Shown: positions 12,112 to 26,300 of the stretch, in pieces
Layout of the letters: every line of letters begins with the position of its first letter
Numbering within the stretch: position 1 is the first letter of the stretch
Assembly (NCBI GenBank): GCA_029204225.1
Contig: CM055097.1
Location: forward strand, 31,261,599-31,325,598
Source of the DNA: Diphasiastrum complanatum
Lineage: Eukaryota > Streptophyta > Lycopodiopsida > Lycopodiales > Lycopodiaceae
Reading direction: 5' to 3'
DNA length: 64,000 nt
Notes under the pieces: generated by a model
What the model saw: only the letters and a program-made list of their open reading frames with translations
Database searches by the model: none
Told to the model about the DNA's origin: nothing
Position numbers and translations under genes: made by a program

Positions 12112-13682
12112 CATGAGCATGATATTATCTACATTATATCCATGCTATTGCAAAGAGGGAGAACCAAGAAACAAGAACATTGCTTAAGCAAAGAGTCAAA
12201 TCGAAAATAAGAACCAAATCAATATGTAAGGACAGTACAAATTTTTTTCCTTTGGAAAATTCTCAATTGTCTAGGTGCCTCCTCTTTTATAGGAAGAGGA
12301 GCGTGTTCATGCCAAGAAAGGAGTTTCGAGGATCGTTGCATAGGAGATGAGGAGAAGCAGATTGTTGACATCAGCAAACACACTTGTGCTTTGCTTGACA
12401 CCAACAATTTCATTATTCTCAACTCCATTCATAATAAACTTGATCACATCCAGGTTATATAATGCACAATAGATTCGTTCAATATACGTCCATTCTGCTC
12501 CCCATTATTCCAAGTTCTACTGTAGATGAATTGCATGGGTAGAGCTAGAAATTTCTTATTTCCCATACTTTGGAAGCCAATGCCCTGCATAGAGTTGAAT
12601 GCCAAATTCTAGGAATTCGCTTTTAAGAAACGTGAAAGAAGATTGATTATGCTTTAGCATCTCAAGATGCAATGAATAAAGACTTTTGACATGCAACAAA
12701 CATTCCAGCATGGAATGCTCATGCAGCGTTCACGACCCAGAAATGATCTGACCCTACCGATCAAGTAGACATACCGCTACTGACAAAGCTGTCAACTAAA
12801 CAGTCCTTTTGATTATCCATAGACCCTGGCACAAAATATCTCATACAACTTTTGAGGACTTCAATGTCATGTAGCAAAATGCAGGTCACTGCCTGACATT
12901 TTGATAGAAATTATGGTAAGATAAAGGCATGTAAAAAATTATTGCCATCATGGTCACCCAATAACTGGTATATTGGTGAAGTCCTTTCCTTTTCTTGAGG
13001 TCAGGAGTTAAACTCCAATTCAGCCTCGTAAAGGGACATCCAAGAGAAAGTAAAATGATAATGCCATTTTGGCTTGCAGATTGCTCATCATTCAAAGAAA
13101 TGGGTACTAACTAATTGACATTTGAAATAATCCAACTGATTTCCTTATTGCAGGATATGCTGCTTGACATAGATGATTTTTCTTGTATATGTTGGTGTGA
13201 GCATCGCCATAATATGATTTTGTAATTGGAAAATCTCATCCATATTTTCAGCAATCTCATAGGTAGAGCATACTTTGTAAATAAGTATGCTTGAATCTAC
13301 CGTACCTATAAAGGCGTAGTCAGATTAGCTAAGGTCAACAAAAGCAATTCTCTGCAAAAATATCTTGTAATTGGCGAGATGAAGAAACTCAAGAGATGTT
13401 CAAGATTAAGGATGTTGGTAGCAGGTTTGTGATTTGTACAGCTTGATAATGCAATGATAAGCCTGTCACCATATTATTTATAATGGTGTTATTGATTGCC
13501 GTAATTCTATAAAGACAGAAATTTGCCACTACCCTTTTGAGTCAGGTTCATGTATGCTGACAAAGATCGCCGGGTGTAACATAATGCAGCCTCGGGTGGA
13601 TATGTGCACATGAAGCTATCAGAATCTGAAATACTTTGTAGTGTACATTGCAAACACAGTCTTTGGACTTCCAAGTGGTTTC

Positions 13683-13795
13683 AGTATACATGCAAGTGGA
13701 AAAGGGTGGACATCAAGTAGTATCAGACACGCAAATGGAATAAGCTGGATTTCAATTAGTGTCAGTATACACACAAGTGACTTAGGTACTTCGGA
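13683..13795. repeat. Degenerate tandem repeat, about 40-bp period
   Basis: Three diverged units begin TCAGTATACATGCAAGTGG, TCAGACACGCAAATGG and TCAGTATACACACAAGTG. Spacing is about 40 bp. Noncoding. Confidence 0.5.
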
Positions 13796-14174
13796 AAAAA
13801 ATCAAATACACCATGACATCTGAGTCACATTAGCCATCTCAGGAAGGAGGCTTGTGACCAGCAAACAAAAGAAAGATCTTGAAATGCAGAGAGTGAGTAG
13901 TAAATGGCTGATATTTTTCACTCTTATGATAAACTTTATCGAATCAGGCAGTCAACAAGTTAGCAGATAAGACCTTGAATATACATAGCAGTAACAAATG
14001 CTACTTGCAAATTGAAACCATCAAATCTACTATGCAAGATAACATTGATGATGTAGACAGTCTAATTCTCAGTCGATAAAACAAGACATCATATGATTTA
14101 GCAGTGCTTCTGATAATACCTGTATGGATCTACAACATTCATTGAACATATATGCTATTATCTATGTATATACA

Positions 14175-14318
14175 TTATTGAAATAACCTGGAAAACCAAT
14201 TATTCCCTTCTTTTGGGCCCATCTGCTTTTTAAGTATTTCTTCCATTTCATTGTAGGAAGGCCGATGCATTGTCACTGCAGCACAGTTACTGTCTCCTTG
14301 AGAATCTATTATAAAGAC
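14175..14318 (-). CDS. Exon 6 of 6, DUF1995-like gene, with stop codon
   Basis: Forty-seven codons plus TAA (14175-14177), after acceptor AATGCAG. It encodes [20 protein letters not shown], then [18 protein letters not shown] and ends [10 protein letters not shown] possible donor (AG/GTTATT) inside the last codons cannot be excluded, but the in-frame stop is the simpler reading. Confidence 0.84.
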   Translation of the reverse strand, partial: VFIIDSQGDSNCAAVTMHRPSYNEMEEILKKQMGPKEGNNWFSRLFQ

Positions 14319-17300
14319 CTGCATTTGGCATTTACTCTCTTAGAAACAATGTAATTTTCCAACTATCCTTAGATGATTTCTTTACACGTCTCAGCATGAG
14401 CCACAAAGCATCATAGAAGCAAAAATATTCAAAAATACGCTGGACTGCAAACCTGCCAATCCCCTGGGTAGCACTTGAGAAGACGCATATTCTGACCCTG
14501 TAAGCGATATTGCTTCAGATAATAAATAATTGAGAAACTTTCCACAAATCGTTCACGTGCCCTCCTTTGATCCCCGAATCCAAAGTCTGACATTACCTGC
14601 AATGAAATCAGAGCAGATTTAAAAAATTGAGGAAAATGACAGAATGCATACATCTGTCTGGTAATTACTTGCTATTCAAAAACAACAAAAATATCTGAAA
14701 CATAGCTTCTTCTCAGTTATGTAACATATAAAGAAAGAGCGAGTGATTAACCCACTGAAGTTACTAAAGGTGGATCTCTGTTACAGCTTTTACTCCCTAT
14801 CTCTATCTCCATTGTTTACAGTTGTATGCACAGATGTACTTTTTGTAAAATACAGAAATGGTTAAGTCACCGACCTGTGGTGAACTTTGTAAAAGAAATG
14901 TAAATAAAACTGTTATTAAAGCTTCTGAGCCTCTGAGTCTCTTGTTGAGCTTTGGTGTAGGCACTGGGTCATTAATTAGAAGTGGCTGGACTGACATCCT
15001 AAAGATTAGGAGAGTTGAACAGTCAATGGGACGTGTCATATGCTCACTAGGACACTTGGTCTAATGAATGAGTGACACATGTCAAGGTTGATCGGTCAAA
15101 CATGACATATGTCACATACTGGGACACGATCCAGTTTATGAGTGACACATGTCAACCTACTCACTTGCCAGTGTGTCAAGGTACTGCCAAGTGGAAGTGA
15201 GCTTAGAAAGACACATTCCTCGTCACAATCTATGCAGCAAAGGTTGGCAGGAGACAAGGCAGCAAGCTCCACCATGTTTCATGCTTTGCGATGTTATGTG
15301 CATTCAGGGAAATCAATAAGGAACAAATTTTCAGATCTATGTGTACTTGATTTGCTATGTCTAGATTGAAGTCTCAGATTGTAGTTTGACATTTGGTATT
15401 AGAGCCTGGTTTTGGAGATCACACAAATCTACAGAAAGGAGCTTTGTCTAGAAAATCAAGTTTGAAAAGTTGCAAATTAATTGTCTACTAGGCCTTCGCT
15501 ACGCCACAATCTCTTCTGCAATCCATCGCTGCGGTTCAGCAACTAACCTCTGACAAATTTCCGGGAAAATCGTCAGTGGTTCACTGCCCTATGGCTGGTT
15601 ATCCATCGCTGAGGTTTCATCTTCGGTGGCTCATCACTGCTCCTGCAGCCCATTATACCTGCAAACAACCTATTTTAACCCAGCCGTAGACCTATCCATC
15701 CTTAAAACAGCTTTCTACAGCTAGAAGAAGCACCGGAAATTGTATTTCTTCCTGTGGCCTGCCTTATAGCACCTGCATCACTGGAATTGGAGTAAAAAAT
15801 TGAAGCTTTCGGGCTGGAAAATCCTGCAGCTAACCTGGTTAGGGTCTTTAATCACTCTTGTTCATAGGAAAGGCTCCTCCGAAGTGTTCTGAAGTCATCT
15901 ACAGTTGGTTGGAACTATACCACAGTCAGTATGAATCCGTTAGAAGGTTCTAGTCCCAAAATACTGAGGATTGAAGAAGTTGCAGCCAAGGTTGACACTA
16001 TGGAAGTGGCCCTATAAAAAATCCTTGAGCAATTGAAGTCGGCAAGATCCTCACAGGAACTTGAAAGAGTTAGTGGAACGGCTATGGTAGTTGTTGAACT
16101 TGTGATTGTTGACAAAGAAGCCAAAGTCCCATCGAAAACAAGAAAATTGCCATCAATTAAGGATCTCAAGATGCCAAAGTTCACTGGTGCAATTGTAGTA
16201 TGCAACACAGACGTAGTTGGATTCAGAAGTGGAAAAAAGCCTTTTCGATGTGCGACAATCGACGGCGACGATTAGAGAATTGCCGAATCTATTTACTGCT
16301 TGCAAGAAACTGCACGTCATTGGTGGAGGAAGGTGGAAAATCTGGTACCTACCACCTGGGATTCCTTCAAACACATGTTTGCTAAGAATTGGTTACCTCT
16401 TGATAGAAGTTAATTGGTGGAATAAGCAGAGTGAAGAGAATTCACCAGGAACTGTTTATTTTGAACTGTATTGCTTATAAGATACATGATTTGTGAGTCA
16501 TCAGGATTCATCTATGAAAGTTGTGTGCATAGAATATAGGAGATTCTTGATATAGAATATTTCTTGCATGAGAAATATATCCCAAGTTATTGACTGTATC
16601 CCAGTGAGCTCATATTGGATGACAGAGTTTAACTAATGTCAAGGATAACCATTGAATTCAGTTGGAATCCAATAGAACTTTGTAAACTCTAGAAGTTGTT
16701 CTAGGTGTTCGTATAAGTTTATGTTATTAAAGACGGGTGTTAAAATGGTCTTTAATTACTTGGTTGATTGTAGAATTTGGAACTCATAGTTTGGTTAAGA
16801 ATTGGGTTGGAAGAATATTCTTGGAATCCAGTAATTTTCCTTAGGGAAAAGATTTCAGAATGATTCTTATATTTCCTGAGTAGTATGTTGTACATATACT
16901 CCAATATCTTACAATGATTAAGTATGGTTTTGGAATCTTGTAAATTATGATTGACGAATCATAAGATTCTAAAAGTTTATGATAGGATCATAAATGGATA
17001 CTTAATTGTCATTAGAAGATTATAAAGAAATGTGAGGATTCTTAAGATAATGAGTAATTCTTGATCAATTGGAAGAGTCGGGGATTTAAATCAGTTATTT
17101 GAAATCCAAATTTCTTTTCTCCAGTGCATACTTGAGATTGTGTGAATCTCACAGGCATTTTCATAATAATTTGTTACTCATGAGGAATTTGCTTACCTTA
17201 GTGGATAAAATTCTACTACAGATTGTAGTCAATGGATGCTTGTGTATTGTTTTCAGCCTAAATCTCCGGGCAATTAGGAGACAGATAAATCTATCAGGAT

Positions 17301-20300
17301 TATATGGTTGCTATTTCCTTGCATGTGATGCTAGGAATAGAGCACTTACTTAACTCAAGAGAGTATCTGGGGTACTCAGAGCTTAGTTAAAATCATTTCT
17401 ATCTTGATGGATCTCCTAAGAGATTTTGGTAGGATGAATTGGAATACAATAATTTTTTATAAATCTAAGTGTATTTGTACCAAGAAGCATTTATGACAGG
17501 TCTACAAGTAATTGTGAATAGTCTTGGACTTGTTTGTTTCTTTAACTTTTGAACATTGATTTCCAATGTAAGGTGACATTTCACCCAGTGATTCATGTAA
17601 ATTGAGGTTACATGAAATGAAGGTGACGTTACTAGATTGGAGAAAATCAGACCCAATATGAAAATTTATCGCTTAATGTACTTCTAAAGGCGAATACAGT
17701 ACTTCAGTGCAAAGATAGATAATTGGAGAATTATTCCATCTCTAAGTACTTATTTGATTATTGACGTCAAACTAAGGATAATGATTTTCAGGATAAATGT
17801 GAAAGTTAAAAGACTGATTTGTTAGCTTTTGAACTTGATCTTCATAATTAGTCGACTGCTCATCCAGAGTGTATCATATAGATTTAGTTTATATGATGAT
17901 GACATTGGATATATTGAAAATTTTCTGTCTTCGATTTTTCTTTTCGTGCGGAAGCTCTTACGGGATCCCAGACACTCGACTATGCATCACAGAACATATT
18001 TTATTCTAGCAATCAAGAGACACAGCACAAGACCAAGAGATACACAAAATAGAGCGATTATATTGTCAGTTTTGGTTTTAGAGCGAGATCATCAGTGTCT
18101 CGCTCGTTGGCGGATTGACTCTCTGCTCTTTCGCTGTGTTCTGCTCGTTGGCAGACTTTCATGCACAGCTATGGTATTTTTTGTTTTCTTACTCTATTCG
18201 CTAAGTCTCTCTCTATTTCTTACAGATCTCTGTATTCACTATCTTTCCACTTTTTCTCTTCTTCTTCTTTTTTAGTTATGATCCAGAGAGGATCGTCTAT
18301 ACCTCCACTATGTGGAGTTTACAAGATAGCTAAAACGTAGAATCACAAGACTAGTTAACGCTAATCAACTAGTTAGTTAGTCTCCGTCGTTGTTATTCGT
18401 TTCAACTGGGCATGAAGCCCGTTGACCTGCCAGCTGGCAGCGCGAAGAATTTCTCTTCGTTTGTTTCGTTCTTTTCGTAGTCTTCGTTCTGCGCCCCTTT
18501 TGCGGTTTGCGGTCCTGGAGGTGTGTTTACGATTCGCGATTGATTCGCGAATCGTTTGTGCTTCGAGTCAAAGACACGTTGACTGTCGCGAATTTTTCTC
18601 GTTCGACCTTCGTGTCTTGTTCGTGCTGTGACAAAGTTGCAGGAGTTCACCATTTCTGACACTCCCTCTTGAACCTTGCAACTTTGTTCGTTCAATCCAA
18701 TTGCCTCTCTTAGCTTGGTAAAGAGTGATTTGTCGAGCGGTTTCGTGAGGAGATCTGCAATCATACTTTCTGATTTTATGAACTGGACCTGGAGCTCTCC
18801 TTCGAGATCAAATCTCGAATGTGATGGTACTTCAGAGGAATGTGCTTCGTCTTTGAATGGAAGATAGGATCCTGGGACAGATAGATGGCACTCTGGGAGT
18901 CCATCATCATCGTGCTTGGCCCCTCTTGTGGTATCCCGATTGCCTCCAACATCATCCGCAGCCACACTACCTCATTCGCCACTTTCGAGGCTACGACATA
19001 CTCAGCTTCGCAAGAGGATTGAGCTATCAGGATTTGCTTTTTGCATATCCAGCTGATTGCAGCTCCGCACGCTATTGTACATCCTCCAGTAATGGACTTG
19101 CTGTCATTCTTGCAGCTCGCCCAGCTCGCATCATTGTAGTGATGCAGCTCGAATCCTTTCTCCTCGTTTCTAGCTCTGTAGGTTTATCCAATATTCTGGG
19201 TACCCTTCAGGTACTGTAGGATTCGTTTGGCCATTTGCCAATGTGCTAGACCAGGATTGGAACAGAATTGGCTCAATGCGTAAACAGAGAAGGCCAGATC
19301 CGGTCTGGTACAAATTGTCAAGTACATCAGACTCCCGATTATGTTCTGGTAGGGTATACCTGCCATCTTCTGTTCTACCTCTTCTGTTTTTGGGCAATCC
19401 TGTTTCGTGAGCTTGGCTCCAGCTATCATTGGTGTGGCTTTCTCTTTGCAGTCCATCATGTGGTACTGCTTCAGCACTTTTCTGGCGTATTCTGACTGAC
19501 TCAAGTGCATTTCGCCATTTGTTCGATCTCTTCTGATCTCCAGCCCTAGGCATTTTGTTGCTTCTCCAAGATCTGTGATCTCGTAGCTTTCAAAAATCTG
19601 ACTCTTCGTGTCTTTGATCAGCATCAAGGAATCTCCTATCATCAGCGAAGCATCCACAAAAATGGTCAGTATCACAAAATCCTTTCCTACTCTTTTGATG
19701 TAGACATTACAGTCTGGTTGAGTAGGGTTGAAGTCTAGAGACTTTAGAAGACCATCAAGCTTTTGTACCAAGCTTGTGATGCCTGTTTTAGACTGTAGAT
19801 GCATCTCTGCAATCAACAGACATATTGTCTGTTGTTGGGGTCTTCATAGCCTTCAAGTTGCTTCATGAAGATTTCCTCCTCTAGATCTCCGTGAAGAAAG
19901 GCTATTTTCACGTCAATCTGGTGAATTTCCAAATTGTACTATGTAGCGTATGCAAGGAGTAGCCTTATGCTTGTCATCTTCACCATGGGCAAATATGTGT
20001 CAAAATAGTCGACACCATACCTTTGCGACAAGCCTTGCCTTGTAGCGGCCAATAGTGCCATCTGATTTTAGCTTTTTCTTATACACCCACATGCAGTCGA
20101 CTATTTTTCTGTTTTCTGGCAGTGGCTCAAATGTCCATGCCTCGTTTTGCCTCATCGACTCGATCTCCTCTGACATTGCCTGCTTCTAGAATTCTCCCTC
20201 TGGACTCTGGATAGCTTCTTGGTATGTTGTTGGCTCTTCTGTGAAGCTGCAATACTCGAACTGCGTATCTTCGCTCCATTGAAGATTGTCAGAATAGCGG

Positions 20301-23300
20301 TCTCGAGGTCTTCTTTATGTTGTTGACCTTCGAGGTTCGTTTCGTCGCTGCTCGAACATTTCTTGTTCGTGGGGTCGATCCTCTACTTCCTGCTGCTCTG
20401 GAATCTGGGGCTCTGCATTCTGATTTGATGTATGTCCTCGATCTCCCTCTTGAATAGGCAGCAGTGTGAAGATCTCATGGCCTCTTTCGTCTTTCAGTCT
20501 AGGGAATGTGGACTCGTTGAACTTCACAACTCTGCTCGAAACAACCTTCTTCGTGGTTGGATCGTAGAGTCTGTACACATGTGTTCCGTTCGAGTAGCCG
20601 ACCATGATTGTTTGCTCGGATTTGTCATCGAGCTTGCTTCTCTTTTCCTTTGGAATGTGCTTGTATGCTACACATCCAAACACTCGTACGTATGACAGAT
20701 CAGGCTTTCTGCCTGTCCACATTTCGTATGGTGTTTTGTTCTCCAGCGCTGTCGTTGTAGATCTGTTCTGCAGGTGTATAGCTGCAGCTATTGCCTCGGC
20801 CCAGAATTGACCTGGCAATTGAGCCTGTGCCATCATGCATCTGGATCCTTCGACTAGCGTTCTGTTTCTTCTTTTTGCCACACCGTTGTATTCTGGTGTG
20901 TATGCAGGAGTGAACTGGTGTTCAATCCCCTGTTCTTCGCAGAATCTTGAGAATTTTGTGCTCTTGTATTCACCTCCATTGTCAGATCTAAGGATCTGTA
21001 TCTTTTTCGAGGTGTGTCGCTCTGCGAATGCCACGAACTTCTTGAAAGAATCGAATACATCGGATTTCTTCTTCAAGTAGTAGATCGTGGTCATTCGGCT
21101 GTAATCATCTATGAATGTTAGAAAATATCTCGAACCTGAGAGTGAATCTGTTTTCATCGGTCCACACACACCAGAGTGGACGAGCTCAAGAACTTCTTTG
21201 GCTCTTCTTCCCTCGTGTGTGAATGGATTCCGATGTTGCTTGCCTTTCTGACAAGCTTCGCAGAACTCAGCCTTTGGCCTTGAAATCTTGAGACCTGTGA
21301 CAATGTCCTTTTGCTCATGTCATACAGGCTCCGCATGTTCAGATGATACATTCTTCTATGCCAGAGCTGATCTTCGTTTTCTAAAGCATTTAATATGCTT
21401 TTAGAGTTGCTGATTATTTTGGCCTGGTAGAGATTTCCTTCTTTGCATCTGACCGTCAACAACTTGTTTGTCGTCTTCTCGATCATATGGCAAGTGTTGT
21501 CGTCGAACAAAACTCGAATGCCTAGATCTGCCATCTTGGAGACAGATAGCAGATCCTTTCTGAGTGAGGGCACATAGAGTGCTCCTGGCAGCTCTGCTTG
21601 GCCTGACAATGTTCGTAGCTGTAGAGAGCCGATGCCTTTGACATCGTGTCTGCTTCCATCGCCTAGAATCACTGCTCTGTCGTTTTCGATTTCACGAAAG
21701 TTGATCAAGATCTTCTTGTTGCAGGTTATGTGAGATGTTGCTCCTGAATCAATGACTACATCGTAGTCGTGTTCAGAGTAGCTTGTCGAAGCTTTGTCGA
21801 GTATCGTGAAAGCTTCGTCACCTCTTTCAACATCCTTTGATGACTCTGCAACGTTTGCCTTTTCAGCTTTGTTTTTCCTTTTTGGGTTGAATCTGCAGTC
21901 GTATGCAAAATGCACAGTGCATGCAAGGTATTGCTGGATTGAACCAGCATTTGTTGGCCGTATGGCCTGGTTTGTGGCAGTGATCGCAGGAAGAAGATTG
22001 CTGATTCGAGGACTTCGTCTTCTCGAATCTTGGCTTGTTTTTGTTCTTCTTCTTTCCTTTCGTGAAGAGAGCCTTCTCTTGATCACTGCTTCACTCTCCT
22101 TCGTCTCTCATCAGTCTCTCATCAGCGACAAGACTGACTGCTTTGTCGAATGTCATATCTGGTAGACGCAGTATGAGCATTCTCAGCGGCTGATAGGACG
22201 TCGGTAGAGATTTCATGAAGTACATCAACTGTTGTGGTGTTGGGACCTGGTGCTCCTGTCCTGATGTAGCGACTTGAGCGAAGATCGTTCTGATCTTCTC
22301 AACGTGCTGGTCTAACTGGTTGTCGTCCCACCGTATGGATTGCAGCTGATTGTGAAGGTGCATAACTGAAGCTGCAGTCCTCACTTCATACTTCTGCTTT
22401 AATCTTTCCCACGCTGCATGGCTGTTTTCGCAGTCTTCAATCTGCATGAGTAGATCTTCATTTATGGACGAAACGATGATCGCCATTGCGCGCTCATCCT
22501 TTCTGATCCATTCAGCTCTCCTCGGGTCTCCCTCTGGAGGCTGCACCTCTAAGAGCTCGGTCACCGACCAGATGCCTTTGCCCTTCAAGAGTGGATTTTG
22601 AATTTCCAAATTTTGTAATTTGCACTATCAAGACTGATTGCTACTCTGGTCTGGATTGTCGTAGCCATATTGTGTTGTCTAGAAGAATCAATGTTGGGAT
22701 ATCAGAAGTGATAATCTGTTGGCTCTGATACCATGTCGCGGAAGCTTTTTCTTTCTTGTGTTTCGTGTTCGTCCTCTTTCTTTTGATTCGCGAACAATTT
22801 TCCGTCTTCGATTTTTCTTTTCGTGCAGAAGCTCTTACGGGATCCTAGACACTCGACTACACATCACAGAACATATTTTATTCTAGCAATCAAGAGACAC
22901 AGCACAAGACCAAGAGATACACGAAATAGAGCAATTATATTGTCAGTTTTGGTTTTAGAGCGAGATCATCAGTGTCTCGCTCGTTGGCGGATTGACTCTC
23001 TACTCTTTCGTTGTGTTCTACTCATTGGCAGACTTTCATGCACAGCTATGGTATTTTTTGTTTTCTTACTCTATTCGCTAAGTCTCTCTCTGTTTCTTAC
23101 AGATCTCTGTATTCACTATCTCTCCACTTTTTCTCTTCTTCTTCTTTTTTAGTTATGATCCAAAGCGGATCGTTTGTACCTCCGCTATGTGGAGTTTACA
23201 AGATAGCTAAAACGTAGAATCACAAGACTAGTTAACGCTAATCAACTAGTTAGTTAGTCTTCACCGTTGCTATTCATTTCAGCTGGGCATGAAGCCCGTT

Positions 23301-26300
23301 GAGCGGCTGTCACAAGCCAGTCTCTCCAAGCTCGTGAATCCTAGAAGCCGGTGTGTAGAATGAACCTCCCAACCATAGGCACCCCCTCCTTGAGTCCTTC
23401 TACCTGCTATTCCCGTCACCTGGCACATGGCATCCACCTGTGGGTGATCACTCCACTTGGCATGCCTAGCCCCTGTGACCTGTGAATACTGAGTGACTCA
23501 TAGGGTACCCCCGTGCCTCGCCAAAGACCTGTGACCCTCTTGGTCACCCCGACTACTTGCCGGCTAGCATCTCGTCACTGACGGCTAGGGTCCCAACGGT
23601 CAAGACACACCGCATCTCTGACAACTTGTTAGGCGGCCCCACCGGGTCACTGCTCGTGACGCACCGGTCCCAACTTGGGACTGATGTCCTCCTCGGTCAC
23701 TGGCCCTTGCCAATACTTGGCCTCAGGCCCTCAGGTGACCGGCCGTGCCAAGGTCATGATAGAGTCGTAACTGGACTCTAACAATCCTTCCCTCCTCTGG
23801 CAAGTCATCGGTCCTCGATGACAAACTCTGGGTAAGACTTCTGCAACGCCTGTCGCGTCTCCCAGGTAGCATCTGACAACGGATGCCCTTTCCAAGTTAC
23901 TAGATACTCTTGAAGGAGACGATTCCGCAATCGTCGCTCCCTTCGATCTAGAATTCTGTCTGGCCCATAACCTGTGGTGTCTTTCTCCTCAAGAGACACT
24001 AGACCTTCCACCAGACTATCGCCATCATGCAAACATTTCTTCAGTTTGCTAACATGGAATACTGGATGCACCTTGCATCCAACAGGTAGCTGTAGCTTAT
24101 AAGCTACTTGGCTCACCTTCTTAATAATCAACCATGGTCCACAATACCTAGGAGATAACTTGGTGCACTTTCCTGTGCGTAGCACCTTCAACTTCGAAGG
24201 GACTAGTAAATACACCCAATCTCCATTCTCAAATTCCCGATAGGTACAGTTCTCACAAGCATAACTCTCTGCCCTAGCTACAGCTTTGGACAAGTTATCT
24301 CGTGCCAACTCTAGCTTCTGCTGCATCTGAGCCAAAAACTCTACAGCACTAGGTACCCTATGCGGAATTCCTATGATTGTAGGACTCAGTGGCCTGAAAC
24401 CATAATTGAGCTCAAATGGACTCAATCCAGTGGACGCATGTCTTTTATCATTGTACGCGAACTCCAATAGTGGTAAATGCTTTACCCAGTCTGTTTGCGT
24501 ACTACTCACATATGCCCTAAGCATATCTTCCAAGATCTGATTCACTCGCTCTGTCTGGCCATCCGTCTGAGGATGCTCAGAGCTACTCATCCGCAAATGT
24601 GTTCCCAACTTGGCGAACACCTCAATCTAGAAATTTCCCGTAAACTTGGGATCCCTCTCAGAAACTATGGACTTCGGAAGACCATGGAACATGACAATAT
24701 TCTGAATAAACAACTCAGCCACTTGCGGAGCTGTGACCTTCTTGGTCGTTGCGATGAAATGAGCCATCTTGGAAAACCTGTCTACCACTACCATAACGAA
24801 ATTGAATCCATTCTGGGTCTTGGGTAGCCCAACAATAAAATCCATAGAGATGCTTTCCCACCTTCCTGTAGGTATCTCAAGTGGATGTAGCAAGCCCGGA
24901 GGACTTACTCTCTCGGCCTTGTTCACCTAACAAGCCGTGCAACGCTGGACATACTCTCTTACATCCCGCTGCAGTCGTGGCCAGAAAAAATGCCTTCTCA
25001 AAAGCTCACTGGTCTTATCAATACCAGGGTGCCCTGCGCAGGGACTATCATGGCATTCATGAAGTATCTTACGACGAAGGTCCTCCACGTCTAGCACGAA
25101 AACTTTTCCATTTCTCAATAACATACCATCCTTCACGGTGTATGTTAAATATGTATTGGTGTGTGCCTCTATGGAAGCGACAGCCTCGACTGACTCTTCT
25201 GTTTGGTCGACTACCTTGCGCGCATTAGGCCACACACGCTAACAATGCGGGTCCTTTTCTTGAGCCTTCTTAATCTCCTCCATGAGACCACTGTCAACCA
25301 CAGTAAAGCTCATCTGATGCAGTATATGAGATAGTGCATCAGCGACCACATTTTCCTTCCCTCTTCGGAAGCGAATTTCCAAATGAAATTCCTGCATCAG
25401 GTCGGCCCACTGAGCTTGGCGGCCCTTCAAATCTGGCTGAGTGCAAAAATACCTTAAGTATGATGATTTGTGTACACATAAAACTCGGTGCCATATAAAT
25501 AATGTCTCCACACCTTGAGTGCATGTATAATCGCATACAGCTCTTGCTCGTGTGTAGGATATCTCTGTTGAGCTGGTGTCAACTTCTTACTCTCAAAGGC
25601 TACTGGTCTACCCTCTTGGCTCAACACTGCACCTACGGCAATGCCACTTGCATCCGTCTCTAGGTCAAAAGGTTTCTAGGTATCCACAATCTTGAGAACT
25701 GGAGCCGTGGCCACAGACTCCTTCAAGTTCTCAAAACGTTGCTGAGCTTCAGCATCCCATCAAACCACAGTGTTGTTTTTCCTTAACTGGTCCGTTAAAG
25801 GAGCAGCTATCCAGGAATAATTCCTAACAAACCACCGGTAGAACTTACAAAAGCCTAAGAAAGACTGTAATTGGCGTATATCGGCAGGCCTCGGCCACTT
25901 CTTAACCACAGCCACCTTGGCTGGGTCAACCGAAATACCCTCAGCTGTCACTACGTGACCCAAATACTCGACACGAGTCTTACACAACTCTGTCTTCTGA
26001 GCATTGGCATACAAGACAGAAGCTTGTAACTTGCCCAAAACGGTCTTGAGATGAATCTCATGCTCCTCGACCGCTTTACTAAAAACCAATATATCGCGCA
26101 AGCCATCGTTCATGAGCATCATGAACGTGGCTGGGGCATTGGTTAACCCAAATGGCATAACCAAAAATTCATAATGACCGAAACGAGTTGGGAAGGCCGT
26201 CTTCTGGACGTCTTCATCTCGAATCCGTATTTGATAGTATCCACTTTTGAGATCTATGTTACTGAAAATAGTGCACCTTGCAACGCATCCAGTAGATCAT

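Larger units (their letters stand above)
11401..14174. other. 3' flank of the split gene, no further gene recognised
   Basis: Apart from a GA microsatellite and a weak tandem repeat I see no supported coding sequence. The minus-strand exon at 14175 ends with a stop, so no exon of that gene is expected here. A 3' UTR should begin at 14174 running leftwards, but no clear AATAAA was picked out. Confidence 0.45.

Noticed and set aside
17829..18275. 148-codon frame, with a 109-codon near-copy at 22823-23152
   Set aside because: Both lie in the copia-A LTRs, antisense to the element, with no domain; similarity is due to the LTR pair.
23557..23781. 74-codon frame repeated at 27738-27962
   Set aside because: Lies in the chromovirus LTR pair; no domain.
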